A model generated the notes under the pieces. It had not been told where the DNA came from. It searched no databases and saw only the letters and a list, made by a program, of their open reading frames with translations. This document shows, one piece after another, positions 17,819-27,043 of a stretch of 64,000 nucleotides of DNA. Position 1 is the first letter of the stretch; each line of letters starts with the position of its first letter. The position numbers and the translations under genes were made by a program. Source of the stretch: CAXMST01 sp963700785 (lineage in GTDB: Bacteria > Actinomycetota > Thermoleophilia > Solirubrobacterales > 70-9); the NCBI GenBank assembly GCA_963700785.1, contig CAVOYZ010000021.1:32891-96890 (forward strand). Reading direction: 5' to 3'.

Positions 17819-19485
17819 GTGGCGACGATCGACCGCGCGACTCAGGCAACGCACGAGGTGACCAACCAGGCGGTCCCCCTCGAGGACTACAACGCGTTCA
17901 GCAGCGACCGGGTGCTGCGCGAGGCGGTGCGCGCGAGGGCGGCGACTTCGCCCTCGAGCGGATCGAGCGGGTCGGCGAGCTCGCCGGGCGCGCCGAGACG
18001 ATCCGCTGGGGCTTCGAGGCGGAGGAGCACCGGCCGACGCTGACGACCCACGACCGCTTCGGGCACCGGATCGACGAGGTCAGCTTCCACCCCGCCTATC
18101 ACGAGCTGATGCGCCTCCAAGTCTCGAACGGGACCCACGCCTCGCCGTGGCGCGAGCCCGAGCCGGGATCGCACGTCGCCCGGGCGGCGGCGTTCATGTG
18201 CGTCAGCGTCGCCGACGCGGGCACCGGCTGCCCGGTCTCGATGACCTACTCGGCGATTCCCGCCCTCCGGACGCAGCCGGAGATCGCGGCCGAGTGGGAG
18301 CCGCGCTTCACCTCGCTCGAGTACGACCCGCGGATGATTCCCGCCGCCGAGAAGACGGGGGCGATGTGCGGGATGGCGATGACCGAGAAGCAGGGCGGCT
18401 CCGACGTCCGCGCCAACACCACCGTCGCGGTGCCGCTGAACGGCGGCGGCCCCGGGGCCGAGTACGAGCTGACCGGCCACAAGTGGTTCTGCTCGGCGCC
18501 GATGTGCGACGCGTTCCTGGTCCTCGCCCAGACCGATGCGGGTCCCTCGTGCTTCTTCATGCCGCGCTTCACCCCCGACGGCGAGCGCAACCGCTTTCAC
18601 CTGCAGCGGCTCAAGGACAAGCTCGGCAACCACTCCAACGCCTCGAGCGAGGTCGAGTTCGACCGCGCCTGGGCGCAGCTGCTGGGCGAGGAGGGGCGCG
18701 GCGTGGCGACGATCATCGAGATGGTCAACCACACGCGACTCGACTGCGTGCTCGGATCCACGGCCGGCACCCGATTCGGCCTGGCCCAGGCGATCTGGCA
18801 CTCGATGCACCGCTCCGCGTTCGGCAGGCCGCTGATCGAGCAACCGCTGATGCGCAACGTGCTCGCCGACCTCGCGGTCGAGTCCGAGGCGGCGACGATC
18901 TCCGCGATCTGGCTCGCCCGGCAGTTCGACGAGGCCGACGCCGGCGAGCCGGCGTCGCGCGCCCGGCGGCGGCTGGCGACGCCGGTGCTCAAGTACTGGA
19001 TCTGCAAGCGGGCGCCGGCCCACGCCGTCGAGTGCCTCGAGTGCCTCGGCGGCAACGGCTACGTCGAGGAGTCCGGGATGCCGCGCCTGTTCCGCGAGAG
19101 CCCGCTGCAGTCGATCTGGGAGGGCTCCGGCAACGTCCAGGCGCTCGACGTGCTGCGGGCGATGGTCAAGAGCCCGGACGCCGTCGAGGCGTTCTTCGCC
19201 GAGGTCGGCGAGGCGTCGGGCGGGGACCCGCGACTAGATGCTTTTGCCGAGGAGACCCGCCGCGAGCTGTCGGATCTCGAGCAGCTCGAGGCGCGGGCGC
19301 GCCGCGTCGTCGAGCGGATGGCGCTCGCGCTGCAGGCGTCGCTGCTGATCCGCTTCGGTGATCAGGCGGTCGCCGACGCCTTCTGCGCGACCCGGCTCGA
19401 GGGCGACTGGGGCAACGCCTTCGGGACGCTGCCGGCGGGAGCGGACCTGGGCGCGATCATCGACCGACACGCGCCGGTCCGATGA
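17819..19485 (+). CDS. AidB-like acyl-CoA dehydrogenase (frameshifted near the 5' end)
   Basis: From the GTG at 17819 the protein reads VATIDRATQATHEV..., and after about 38 codons the frame must change around 17930-17936, where one base is missing, to continue EGGDFALERIERVGELAG and then unbroken to 19485 (about 555 residues corrected). Motifs CGMAMTEKQGGSDVRANTT and CLGGNGYVEE, and the HPAYHELM segment, are those of the AidB branch of flavin acyl-CoA dehydrogenases. E. coli AidB is tied to alkylation stress and binds DNA; other members are true dehydrogenases. The crotonase gene starts within its stop codon. Confidence 0.85.
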
Positions 19486-20284
19486 GCGATCCGGAGCGGG
19501 TCCGCGGTCGAGACCGCCGACCACGTGGCGAACGTGGTCCTCGCCCGTCCCGACCGGCACAACGGGCTCGACTACCCGATGTTCGACGCGCTCAACGAGG
19601 CGCTCGACGAGCTCGGCGGCGACCCATCGCTGCGCGCGGTCGTGCTCTCCGGCGAGGGGCGCAGCTTCTGCGCCGGGCTCGACTTCCAGAGCGTGCTCGC
19701 CGAGGGGCGCCCGATCGAGGACTCGTTCGTCCGCCGCGACGGCGAGATCGCCAACGACTTCCAGCGCGTCGCCTACGGATGGCAGCAGCTCCCGGTCCCG
19801 GTGATCGCCGCGGTGCAGGGCAACTGCCTCGGCGGCGGCTGCCAGATCGCGCTCGCGGCCGACATCCGCATCGCGGCGCCGGACCTGCGGCTCTCGGTCC
19901 TCGAGATCAAGTGGGGCCTGATCCCCGACATGGGCCTGACCCAGAGCCTGCCGCGGCTGGTCGGATCGGACGTCGCCAAGGAGCTCACCTTCACCGGTCG
20001 GATCGTCGACGCCGAGGAGGCGCTCGAGCTCGGGCTGGTGACCCGCGTCAGCGACGGATCCGCTCGCCGCGGCCCGGCAGCTCGCGGCCGAGATCGCCGA
20101 GCGCTCACCGGATGCGATCCGGCGCGGCAAGCGGCTGCTCGAGCGGGCCTGGAACGCGCCGGCCGCCGAGGCGCTCGCGCTCGAGGAGGAGCTGCAGCGC
20201 GAGCTGCTCGGCTCCCCGAACCAGCTCGCCGCCGTCGAGGCCGGGATCGCCGGCCGGACCGCCGAGTTCGGCGACCCGGCCTGA
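19482..20284 (+). CDS. Enoyl-CoA hydratase/isomerase family protein (two frameshifts)
   Basis: About 266 residues after correction. The ATG at 19482 overlaps the upstream stop (ATGA). One extra base near 19504-19507 and another near 20055-20056 break the frame; the three segments join into a continuous crotonase. Oxyanion-hole motifs SFCAGLDF and GNCLGGGCQIALAADIRI are present, but the Glu pair of true hydratases is not clear. It probably works with the neighbouring acyl-CoA dehydrogenase on an acyl-CoA intermediate. Confidence 0.83.
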
Positions 20285-20346
20285 GCGGCACGGGCAGGGG
20301 CGCCCGCCCGCGGGCCGAAGTCGGGCGGCTGGCCCAACCCCGGCTC

Positions 20347-20352
20347 TAGAAT
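20347..20352 (+). promoter_or_regulatory. -10 box of the site-2 protease gene
   Basis: TAGAAT, 9 bases before the ATG at 20362. Confidence 0.5.
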
Positions 20353-20361
20353 CGTTGCCGG

Positions 20362-21564
20362 ATGCCACGTCGCGGTAACTACACGCTGTTTCACGTCCGC
20401 GGGATCCCGATCGGGGTCGACTGGACCTGGTTCGCGGTCCTGTTTCTGATCATCTGGCTGATGTCGGGCTTCTACCGGAACCTGCTGGGAGCGAGCGACG
20501 AGTCGTTCCAGCCATACGCGCTCGCCGTGGTCAGCGCCCTGCTGTTCTTCGGCTCGATCCTCCTGCACGAGCTCGGCCACGCTTGGGTCGCGCTCCGCAA
20601 CGGGATCGGGATCAGCCACATCACTCTCTGGATGTTCGGCGGGATCGCGGCGCTCGAGCGCGATTCGAAGAACGCCGGCGAGGAGTTCCGGGTGGCGATT
20701 GCGGGGCCCGCGGTAACGCTGGTGATCACCCTCGTCTGCCTCGGGGTCGGCAGCGCGCTAGAGGGCGCCTCGTTCTGGGAGGCGGCATCGTTCAACGAAG
20801 CTGCCGGGGTCAGTGGCGCCGCCGCGGTGCTCGCCTGGCTCGCGAACGTCAACGCCCTGATCCTGCTCTTCAACCTGCTGCCCGCGTTCCCGCTCGACGG
20901 CGGGCGGATCGCCCGCGCGATCGCCTGGCGGGTGACCGGCGACCGCGGGCGCGCCACCGCCTTCGCGGCCCGGCTCGGCCAGGGCTTCTCGTTCCTGTTC
21001 ATCGGCGGCGGCGTGCTGCTGATGCTGACCACGTCCTACTTCATCTCCGGGCTGTGGCTGGCCGTGATCGGCTGGATGCTCGGGCAATCGGCGCGCGCGA
21101 CGGTGGTTCGCAACGAGCTCGACCGGCGAATCGGTGACGTCTCGGTTGCGGACGTGATGGACGCGGATCCGGTCGCGATACCGGGCGATGCGAGCGTCGA
21201 GATCGCGCTCGACGAGTACTTCCTCCGCTATCAGTGGCCGTGGTTCCCGGTCGTCGATGCCGGCCGTCGCTTCGTCGGCCTGCTCAACCGCGGCGCCGCC
21301 GACGCGGTGCCGGAGCTGAGCCGCGCCTCGCAGCGCGTCTCGGAGCTGCTCGACCGGGCCGAGGACCCGGACGAGCAGCGGGTCCGCGATGACGCGCCGC
21401 TCGAGAGCCTGCTCGGCAATGACGAGCTGCGCCGGCTCGGGGCGCTGGCGGCCGTCGACGCCGAGGGACGCCTGTCGGGAGTGATCACGCTCGAGCAGGT
21501 CGGACGCGCGCTCCGCGACGCCGTCGGTGGCGGCGAACACCCGGACGGCAGCCTCTCGAACTGA
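20362..21564 (+). CDS. Site-2 protease family membrane metalloprotease with CBS domains
   Basis: A 400-residue protein. The zinc site HELGH lies in the second or third membrane helix (about residues 71-75), and the second ligand motif is in LLPAFPLDGGR. About six membrane segments are followed by a C-terminal pair of CBS-like modules (VADVMDADPVAIPGDA; LSGVITLEQVGRAL). S2P enzymes cut substrates within the membrane, for example anti-sigma factors; the CBS modules may sense adenine nucleotides. A leaderless-type promoter precedes it. Confidence 0.93.
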   Translation: MPRRGNYTLFHVRGIPIGVDWTWFAVLFLIIWLMSGFYRNLLGASDESFQPYALAVVSALLFFGSILLHELGHAWVALRNGIGISHITLWMFGGIAALERDSKNAGEEFRVAIAGPAVTLVITLVCLGVGSALEGASFWEAASFNEAAGVSGAAAVLAWLANVNALILLFNLLPAFPLDGGRIARAIAWRVTGDRGRATAFAARLGQGFSFLFIGGGVLLMLTTSYFISGLWLAVIGWMLGQSARATVVRNELDRRIGDVSVADVMDADPVAIPGDASVEIALDEYFLRYQWPWFPVVDAGRRFVGLLNRGAADAVPELSRASQRVSELLDRAEDPDEQRVRDDAPLESLLGNDELRRLGALAAVDAEGRLSGVITLEQVGRALRDAVGGGEHPDGSLSN

Positions 21565-21590
21565 GCCTACGGCCCGGCGGCGGCTCGGAA

Positions 21591-21596
21591 TAGAAT
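21591..21596 (+). promoter_or_regulatory. -10 box of the sdhCAB operon
   Basis: TAGAAT, 7 bases before the sdhC ATG at 21604. Confidence 0.55.
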
Positions 21597-21603
21597 CGCG
21601 CCG

Positions 21604-22428
21604 ATGCCGAACAACGCCGGATCCGGTGCCCCCAACTCCCAGGCCCCGAGCCTCGCGAAGGCCGAGGGAACCGGGCGGCAGCCGCGGCTCCGCTGGCTGA
21701 GCGAGGTCTGGCGCTCGACCGTCGGCAAGAAGCTGATCGTCGGCGTCACCGGCGTGATCCTCGCCGCCTACGTGATCCTGCACATGCTCGGCAACCTGAA
21801 GACCCTGCAGGGGAACGGCGGCGGCTCGGCGGCGGCGATCGACACCTACGCGGAGTGGCTGCGAACCTTCGGCGAGCCGCTGATCCCGCGCGAGGGCGTC
21901 CTCTGGGCGGTCCGCGTGGTGCTGCTCACCGCCCTGGTCGTCCACATCGTCGGGGTCTCCCAGCTGATCTCCCGCAACCGCTCGGCGCGGCCCGAGGGTC
22001 ACCGCGACGCGAAGCGCATCCAGCGCTCGCTCGCCTCGCGGACGATGGCCTTCAGCGGCTTCTTCCTGCTCGCGTTCATCGTCTTCCACATCCTCCAGTT
22101 CACGACGCGAACGATCGCGCCGACGCCGCTCGCCGCCGGCACCGTCTACGCAAACCTCTACGACGCCTTCCAGGAGTGGTGGCTGGTCGCGCTCTACGTG
22201 GCGGCGGTGATCGTCCTCGGCTTCCACCTGCTGCACGCCCTTTGGAGCGTGCTGCAGACGCACGGCTTCGACAAGCCGAACCGCAACCCGAGCTTCCGCA
22301 GGGGCGCGACCGCAACGGCGGTGCTGATCACCGTCGGCTTCGCCGCGATCCCGATCGCGATCTTCAGCGGGGCCCTCCCCGATCCCGAGCCCACGTCCGA
22401 GCCGGCGCAGGAGGTCCTCGTCCCATGA
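21604..22428 (+). CDS. sdhC: Succinate dehydrogenase/fumarate reductase cytochrome b558 subunit
   Basis: A 274-residue membrane protein with five hydrophobic helices. Histidines suited to heme b ligation sit in VILHMLGN, VVHIVG, VFHILQF and GFHLLHALW. This single-polypeptide five-helix anchor is the type found with Bacillus-like complex II. It passes electrons between quinone and the SdhB clusters. The stop overlaps the sdhA ATG. A short polar N-terminus precedes the first helix. Confidence 0.94.
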   Translation: MPNNAGSGAPNSQAPSLAKAEGTGRQPRLRWLSEVWRSTVGKKLIVGVTGVILAAYVILHMLGNLKTLQGNGGGSAAAIDTYAEWLRTFGEPLIPREGVLWAVRVVLLTALVVHIVGVSQLISRNRSARPEGHRDAKRIQRSLASRTMAFSGFFLLAFIVFHILQFTTRTIAPTPLAAGTVYANLYDAFQEWWLVALYVAAVIVLGFHLLHALWSVLQTHGFDKPNRNPSFRRGATATAVLITVGFAAIPIAIFSGALPDPEPTSEPAQEVLVP

Positions 22429-24338
22429 GCATGACCCTCGACGCGAAGGTCCCCGACGGTCCAATCGACCAGAAGTGGCGCAGCTGGCTCGACGGCCACC
22501 GGCTGGTCGGACCGCGCAACCGCGCCGACTACAACGTGATCGTCGTCGGCACCGGTCTGGCCGGGGCGAGCGCGTCGTCGACCCTGGCCGGCATGGGCTA
22601 CAGGGTCGAGTGCTTCTGCTACCAGGACTCGGCCCGCCGGGCGCACTCGATCGCCGCCCAGGGTGGGATCAACGCGACCAAGGACTACGCGAACGAGGGC
22701 GACTCGATCCACCGCCTGTTCGTCGACACGATCAAGGGCGGCGACTTTCGCGCCCGCGAGGGCAACGTCTGGCGGCTGGCAGAGCTCTCGACCCAGATCA
22801 TCGACCAGGCGGTCGCCCAGGGCGTGCCGTTCAATCGCGAGTACGGCGGCCTGCTCGCCACCCGCAGCTTCGGCGGGGTGCTGGTCGAGCGCACCTTCTA
22901 CTGCCGCGGCCAGACCGGACAGCAGCTCTTGCTCGGCGCCTATCAGTCGCTGCAGAGACAGGTCGCCGAGGGCCAGGCGTCGGTCAACTCGCGGCACGAG
23001 ATGCTCGATCTGGTGATCGTCGACGGCCGCGCCCGCGGGATCATCGCCCGCGATCTGGTCACGGGGGAGCTGACCGCGCACGCCGCCGACGCCGTGGTGC
23101 TCGCCACCGGCGGCTACTGCAACGTCTACTACCTGTCGACGAACGCGATGGGCTGCAACGTGACCGCGACCTGGCGGGCGCACAAGCGCGGAGCCGGGTT
23201 CGCCAACCCCTGCTTCACCCAGATCCACCCGACCTGCATCCCGCAGTCGGGCGACTACCAGTCGAAGCTCACGCTGATGAGCGAGTCGCTGCGCAACGAC
23301 GGGCGGATCTGGGTGCCGCGCGACCCGGGCGAATCGCGCGAACCGTCCGAGATCCCCGAGGCGGACCGCTACTACTACCTGGAGGAGCGCTATCCGCGAT
23401 TCGGCAACCTGGTTCCGCGCGACGTCGCCTCGCGGGCGGCGAAGATCGTCTGCGACGACGGGCTCGGGATCGGCCAGACCGGCCGCGGCGTCTACCTCGA
23501 CTTCCGCGACGCGATCCGCGACAAGGGCGAGGCGGCGATCGCGGGGCGCTACGGCAACCTGTTCGAGATGTATGAGCGGATCACCGGCGAGTCGCCGTGG
23601 GAGACGCCGATGAGGATCTATCCGGCGCCCCACTACGCGATGGGCGGCCTCTGGGTCGACTACACCCTGCAGACGACGATCCCGGGCCTGTTCGCGATCG
23701 GCGAGGCCAACTTCAGCGACCACGGCGCCAACCGGCTCGGGGCGAGCGCGATGATGCAGGCGCTCGCCGACGGCTACTTCATCCTCCCGCACTGCGTCAC
23801 CGACTACCTGGCCGGGGTCGAGGACTCGGTCGACGCCGCAAGCCCGGAGTTCAGCGAGATGCGGCAGCTGTGCGACTCGCGGCTACAGCGCCTGCTCGAG
23901 GTCGGCGGCAAGACCCCCGCGACCGTCTTCCACCGCCGGCTCGGCTCGGTGATGCTCGACCGCTGCGGGATCACGCGCGAGGCCGACGGCCTCAACGCCG
24001 CGATCGGCGAGATCCGCGAGATCCGCGACGAGTTCTGGCGCGACCTGCGGGTCGACGGCTCCGCGGCCGATCTCAACCAGAGCCTCGAGTACGCCGGGCG
24101 GGTCGCCGACTTCCTCGAGTTCGCCGAGCTGATGTGCCTCGACGCGATCGAGCGGGACGAGTCCTGTGGCTGTCATCTGCGCGAGGAGCATCAGAGCGAG
24201 GAGGGCGAGGCGGTCCGCGACGACGACTACGCCCATGCCCAGGTCTGGGAGCACACCGGGGCTGAATCGGCTCCAAAGCTGCACCACGAGCGCTTCGATT
24301 TCGAGGTGGTCGAACCGACTACGAGGAGCTACAAGTGA
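22425..24338 (+). CDS. sdhA: Succinate dehydrogenase/fumarate reductase flavoprotein subunit
   Basis: A 637-residue flavoprotein. FAD-binding VVGTGLAGASASSTL lies near residue 40, and the FAD-linking His is in RRAHSIAAQGG (about 75). The active-site segments HPTCIPQSGDY and HYAMGGLWVDY are present. It oxidises succinate to fumarate at the cytoplasmic face. ATG overlaps the sdhC stop and its stop overlaps the GTG of sdhB. Sequence style fits the longer flavoproteins paired with b558 anchors, different from the 561-residue SdhA at 27 kb. Confidence 0.95.
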   Translation: MSMTLDAKVPDGPIDQKWRSWLDGHRLVGPRNRADYNVIVVGTGLAGASASSTLAGMGYRVECFCYQDSARRAHSIAAQGGINATKDYANEGDSIHRLFVDTIKGGDFRAREGNVWRLAELSTQIIDQAVAQGVPFNREYGGLLATRSFGGVLVERTFYCRGQTGQQLLLGAYQSLQRQVAEGQASVNSRHEMLDLVIVDGRARGIIARDLVTGELTAHAADAVVLATGGYCNVYYLSTNAMGCNVTATWRAHKRGAGFANPCFTQIHPTCIPQSGDYQSKLTLMSESLRNDGRIWVPRDPGESREPSEIPEADRYYYLEERYPRFGNLVPRDVASRAAKIVCDDGLGIGQTGRGVYLDFRDAIRDKGEAAIAGRYGNLFEMYERITGESPWETPMRIYPAPHYAMGGLWVDYTLQTTIPGLFAIGEANFSDHGANRLGASAMMQALADGYFILPHCVTDYLAGVEDSVDAASPEFSEMRQLCDSRLQRLLEVGGKTPATVFHRRLGSVMLDRCGITREADGLNAAIGEIREIRDEFWRDLRVDGSAADLNQSLEYAGRVADFLEFAELMCLDAIERDESCGCHLREEHQSEEGEAVRDDDYAHAQVWEHTGAESAPKLHHERFDFEVVEPTTRSYK

Positions 24339-25108
24339 ACTTCACCCTGAGGATCTGGCGGCAGGAGGCCGGCGCCGACGGCGGCGCCTTCGAGCGGCAC
24401 GAGGTCGACGGGATCGACCCCGAGGCCTCGTTCCTCGAGATGCTCGACATCCTCAACGAGCGGATCATCAGCGCCGGCGGGCGGGCGATCGCCTTCGACT
24501 CGGACTGCCGCGAGGGGATCTGCGGAAGCTGCTCGCTGCTGATCGACGGACTCCCGCAGGGTCCCGGCCAGGTGACCGCCTGCCAGGTCCGGATGCGCGA
24601 CTTCAGCGACGGCGAGGAGATCACGGTCGAGCCGTTCCGCAACTCGGCCTTCCCCGTGCTGCGCGATCTGGTCGTCGATCGCGGCCCGTTCGACCGGATC
24701 ATCCAGGCCGGCGGCTACATCTCGGTGACCTCCGGGCCGAAGCCGGAGCCGAACTCGCACCCGATCCACCCCGAGATCCAGCAGCACGCGATGGACGCTG
24801 CGATCTGCATCGGCTGCGGTGCCTGCGTCGCCGCCTGCCCGAACGGCTCGGCGATGCTGTTCACCGGGGCGAAGGTCGCCCACCTGAACTCGCTGCCCCA
24901 GGGTGAGCCCGAGCGCCTGCACCGGGTCCGGAGCATGATCCGCCAGCACGACGCCGAGGGCTTCGGCGGCTGCACCAACCACGGCGAGTGCCAGGCGGCC
25001 TGCCCGCAGGAGATCTCGATCAAGGTGATCGGCGAGATGAACGCCGACTACCGGCACGCGATGCTCGAGAAGCTCCGCGCCCGCGGCGGCGCGATCGAGC
25101 CGCTCTGA
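24335..25108 (+). CDS. sdhB: Succinate dehydrogenase/fumarate reductase iron-sulfur subunit
   Basis: A 257-residue subunit with three cluster motifs: [2Fe-2S] at CREGICGSC plus a later Cys, [4Fe-4S] at CIGCGACVAAC, and a third site, CTNHGECQAACP, lacking one Cys of a full ferredoxin motif as expected for [3Fe-4S]. The GTG start overlaps the sdhA stop (GTGA). It relays electrons from flavin to heme b558. Confidence 0.95.
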   Translation: MNFTLRIWRQEAGADGGAFERHEVDGIDPEASFLEMLDILNERIISAGGRAIAFDSDCREGICGSCSLLIDGLPQGPGQVTACQVRMRDFSDGEEITVEPFRNSAFPVLRDLVVDRGPFDRIIQAGGYISVTSGPKPEPNSHPIHPEIQQHAMDAAICIGCGACVAACPNGSAMLFTGAKVAHLNSLPQGEPERLHRVRSMIRQHDAEGFGGCTNHGECQAACPQEISIKVIGEMNADYRHAMLEKLRARGGAIEPL

Positions 25109-25125
25109 GCCGCGGGCGCTGCCGC

Positions 25126-26919
25126 TCAGCCGCGCAGCTTGACCCGCTTGCGCTCGACGCTGCGGTTGTCGAGCAGATCGCCGGCCCGGGCGAGCAGCTT
25201 CAGCTCGGCGCCGCCGGCCCTGCGGACCAGCCGGCGGTCCCGCTTGCCGAGCTTCAGATTGGCGCGGGCGGCATCGCCCGCCTGCAGATCGGTCAGCTTG
25301 ACGCCGCGGAGCGAGACGCGGCGACGCTTGCCGTCCTTGATCACGAGCTTGCCCTTGACCCGGACGAGCGGGCAGAACTCGTCCCGGCACTCGACCCGGG
25401 CCTTGACCTTTCGGCCTCGTTGCCGGCGCTTCGCGCGCAGCTTCAGCTTCGGGCCGGCCGCGTCGGGCTCACGGCTGAAGCGGGCGACGGCCGCGTCGGC
25501 CTGTGCCCCCAGGTAGACGGCGGATCCGTCGGCGCTCACCGCCAGCGGCCGGACACCATCGAGCCCGCTGTCCTCCCCGGTGGCGGTCGCCCCGGCGCTC
25601 GGCTCGCAGGCGGGGATCATCGCGCCGCTGATGCAGCCGGCGAAGCTCAGCTTGCCGCTGCGCGGGCTGCGATCGAAGCTGGTCAGCGCGTCATCGCTGG
25701 TCGCGGCGAGCTCGACGGAGCGCCCGTCAGCGGCAACCCGGGCGACCGTCGGGAACTCCATGCCGCTGTCGGTCGCGTTGCCAGAGGTTGCCGCCGGGAC
25801 CTTCGTGCAGGCGACGTCGCTGTCGCCCGTCTGGCAGCCGCGGAAGCTGAGCCTGCCGCTGCCCGGATCGCGCGAGAAGTGGGCGAGGGCGCTGTCGCCG
25901 TCGCTGACCGCATAGACCGAGTTGCCGTCGGGGCTGACGCTGACGTCGACCAGCGAGCGCAGGCCGGTGTCGGCGCCGGTCGGGTTGGCGCCGGCGATCG
26001 GCTCGCAGGGCAGGATCGTCGTCTGGCCGGTGATGCAGTCCCGGAACCTCGGGGAGCCGTCGGCGCGAATCGAGAACCGCGCGATCGCCTCATCAGCGTC
26101 GGAGACGATGTAGAGCGAGCGGCCGTCCGGGCTGACCGCGATCTCACGCAACGAGTTGAATCCGGTCTCGTCTGCCTCGTCGGCGGCAAACGGGAGTTGC
26201 TCGCAGGCTGCGGCGCCGGAGTCCGCGCTGATGCAGCCGCGGTAGGTCAGGGCGCCGGCCGCTCCGCGGGCGAACCAGGCGACGCCTCCGTCGCTTGCGC
26301 TGACCACGTAGAGGAAGCGACCGTCGGGGCTGAGCACGAAGCCCTCGGGGTTGTCGATGCCGCTGTCGGTGCCGGCCGCCGTCGCCGTCGGTGTCTTCGA
26401 GCAGCCCGGGATCGCCGTGTTGGCGCTGATGCAGCCGACGTAGGCGAGCTCTCCCCCCGGCCCGATCGCGAAGCGCGAGATCGCGTCGGCCGGACCGGAG
26501 GACGCGTAGAGATGGGCGCCGTCGGGGCTCGGCGCGAGATCCTCGACGTTCTCGAGCCCTCTGCCGGTGGCCTCGCTGACCGCGCCCGGGACGAGCGTGC
26601 AGGGCGCGTCGGAGTCGGCGCCGACGCAGTCGCGGTAGCTGAGCGCGCCACCCACTGCGCGATCGAAGCGGGCGACCGCCGCATCCCCGCGGCTGGCCGC
26701 GTAGAGCGAGGAGCCGCCGACGCCGACCGCGACGGCGGCCGGGTTGCTGACGCCGCTGTCGGTCCCGTCCGCGGTCGCGCCGGCAACCGGCGTGCAGGCG
26801 GTGAGGTTGAGCTCGCCGCTGAGACAGTCGCGGTACTCGACGTCGCCGACGGCGGCGGAGGCGGGCGCCGCCGCGGCGAGCGTGGCGATCACGGCCGCAA
26901 GCGCTGTACGCAAAGGCAC
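25126..26919 (-). CDS. Secreted beta-propeller repeat protein
   Basis: A 597-residue protein with a signal peptide (cleavage near PASAAV, residue 22). The mature part is a series of about 50-residue repeats, each with a YRDC/YVGC/FRGC motif, a second Cys about 12-17 residues later, GTDSGxxxP and SPDGxxLY. This is a YVTN/lactonase-like propeller in which the paired cysteines may form disulfides. A basic tail follows (LKLRAKRRQRGRK). It converges with sdhB. Function is unknown; cell-surface binding is plausible. Confidence 0.82.
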   Translation of the reverse strand: MPLRTALAAVIATLAAAAPASAAVGDVEYRDCLSGELNLTACTPVAGATADGTDSGVSNPAAVAVGVGGSSLYAASRGDAAVARFDRAVGGALSYRDCVGADSDAPCTLVPGAVSEATGRGLENVEDLAPSPDGAHLYASSGPADAISRFAIGPGGELAYVGCISANTAIPGCSKTPTATAAGTDSGIDNPEGFVLSPDGRFLYVVSASDGGVAWFARGAAGALTYRGCISADSGAAACEQLPFAADEADETGFNSLREIAVSPDGRSLYIVSDADEAIARFSIRADGSPRFRDCITGQTTILPCEPIAGANPTGADTGLRSLVDVSVSPDGNSVYAVSDGDSALAHFSRDPGSGRLSFRGCQTGDSDVACTKVPAATSGNATDSGMEFPTVARVAADGRSVELAATSDDALTSFDRSPRSGKLSFAGCISGAMIPACEPSAGATATGEDSGLDGVRPLAVSADGSAVYLGAQADAAVARFSREPDAAGPKLKLRAKRRQRGRKVKARVECRDEFCPLVRVKGKLVIKDGKRRRVSLRGVKLTDLQAGDAARANLKLGKRDRRLVRRAGGAELKLLARAGDLLDNRSVERKRVKLRG

Positions 26920-26994
26920 GATCCCAACCTAGAGCCGGCCGGCGGAGCTGTCAAGCGGGGGACCTGGCGGACGGCGCCCGGGGCCCCGGCTGCA

Positions 26995-27000
26995 TAGAAT
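26995..27000 (+). promoter_or_regulatory. -10 box of the second sdh operon
   Basis: TAGAAT, 43 bases before the ATG at 27044, so unlike sdhCAB this operon would have a short leader. Confidence 0.45.
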
Positions 27001-27043
27001 CAAAGGCCCGCGGTTCGACGCCGTGTCAGCCGCGGTTCTGACA

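Noticed and set aside
20758..22464. Very long frames antisense to sdhC, lon and other genes
   Set aside because: Arg/Pro/Gly-rich mirror frames typical of high-GC DNA, lying opposite genes with clear domain motifs.
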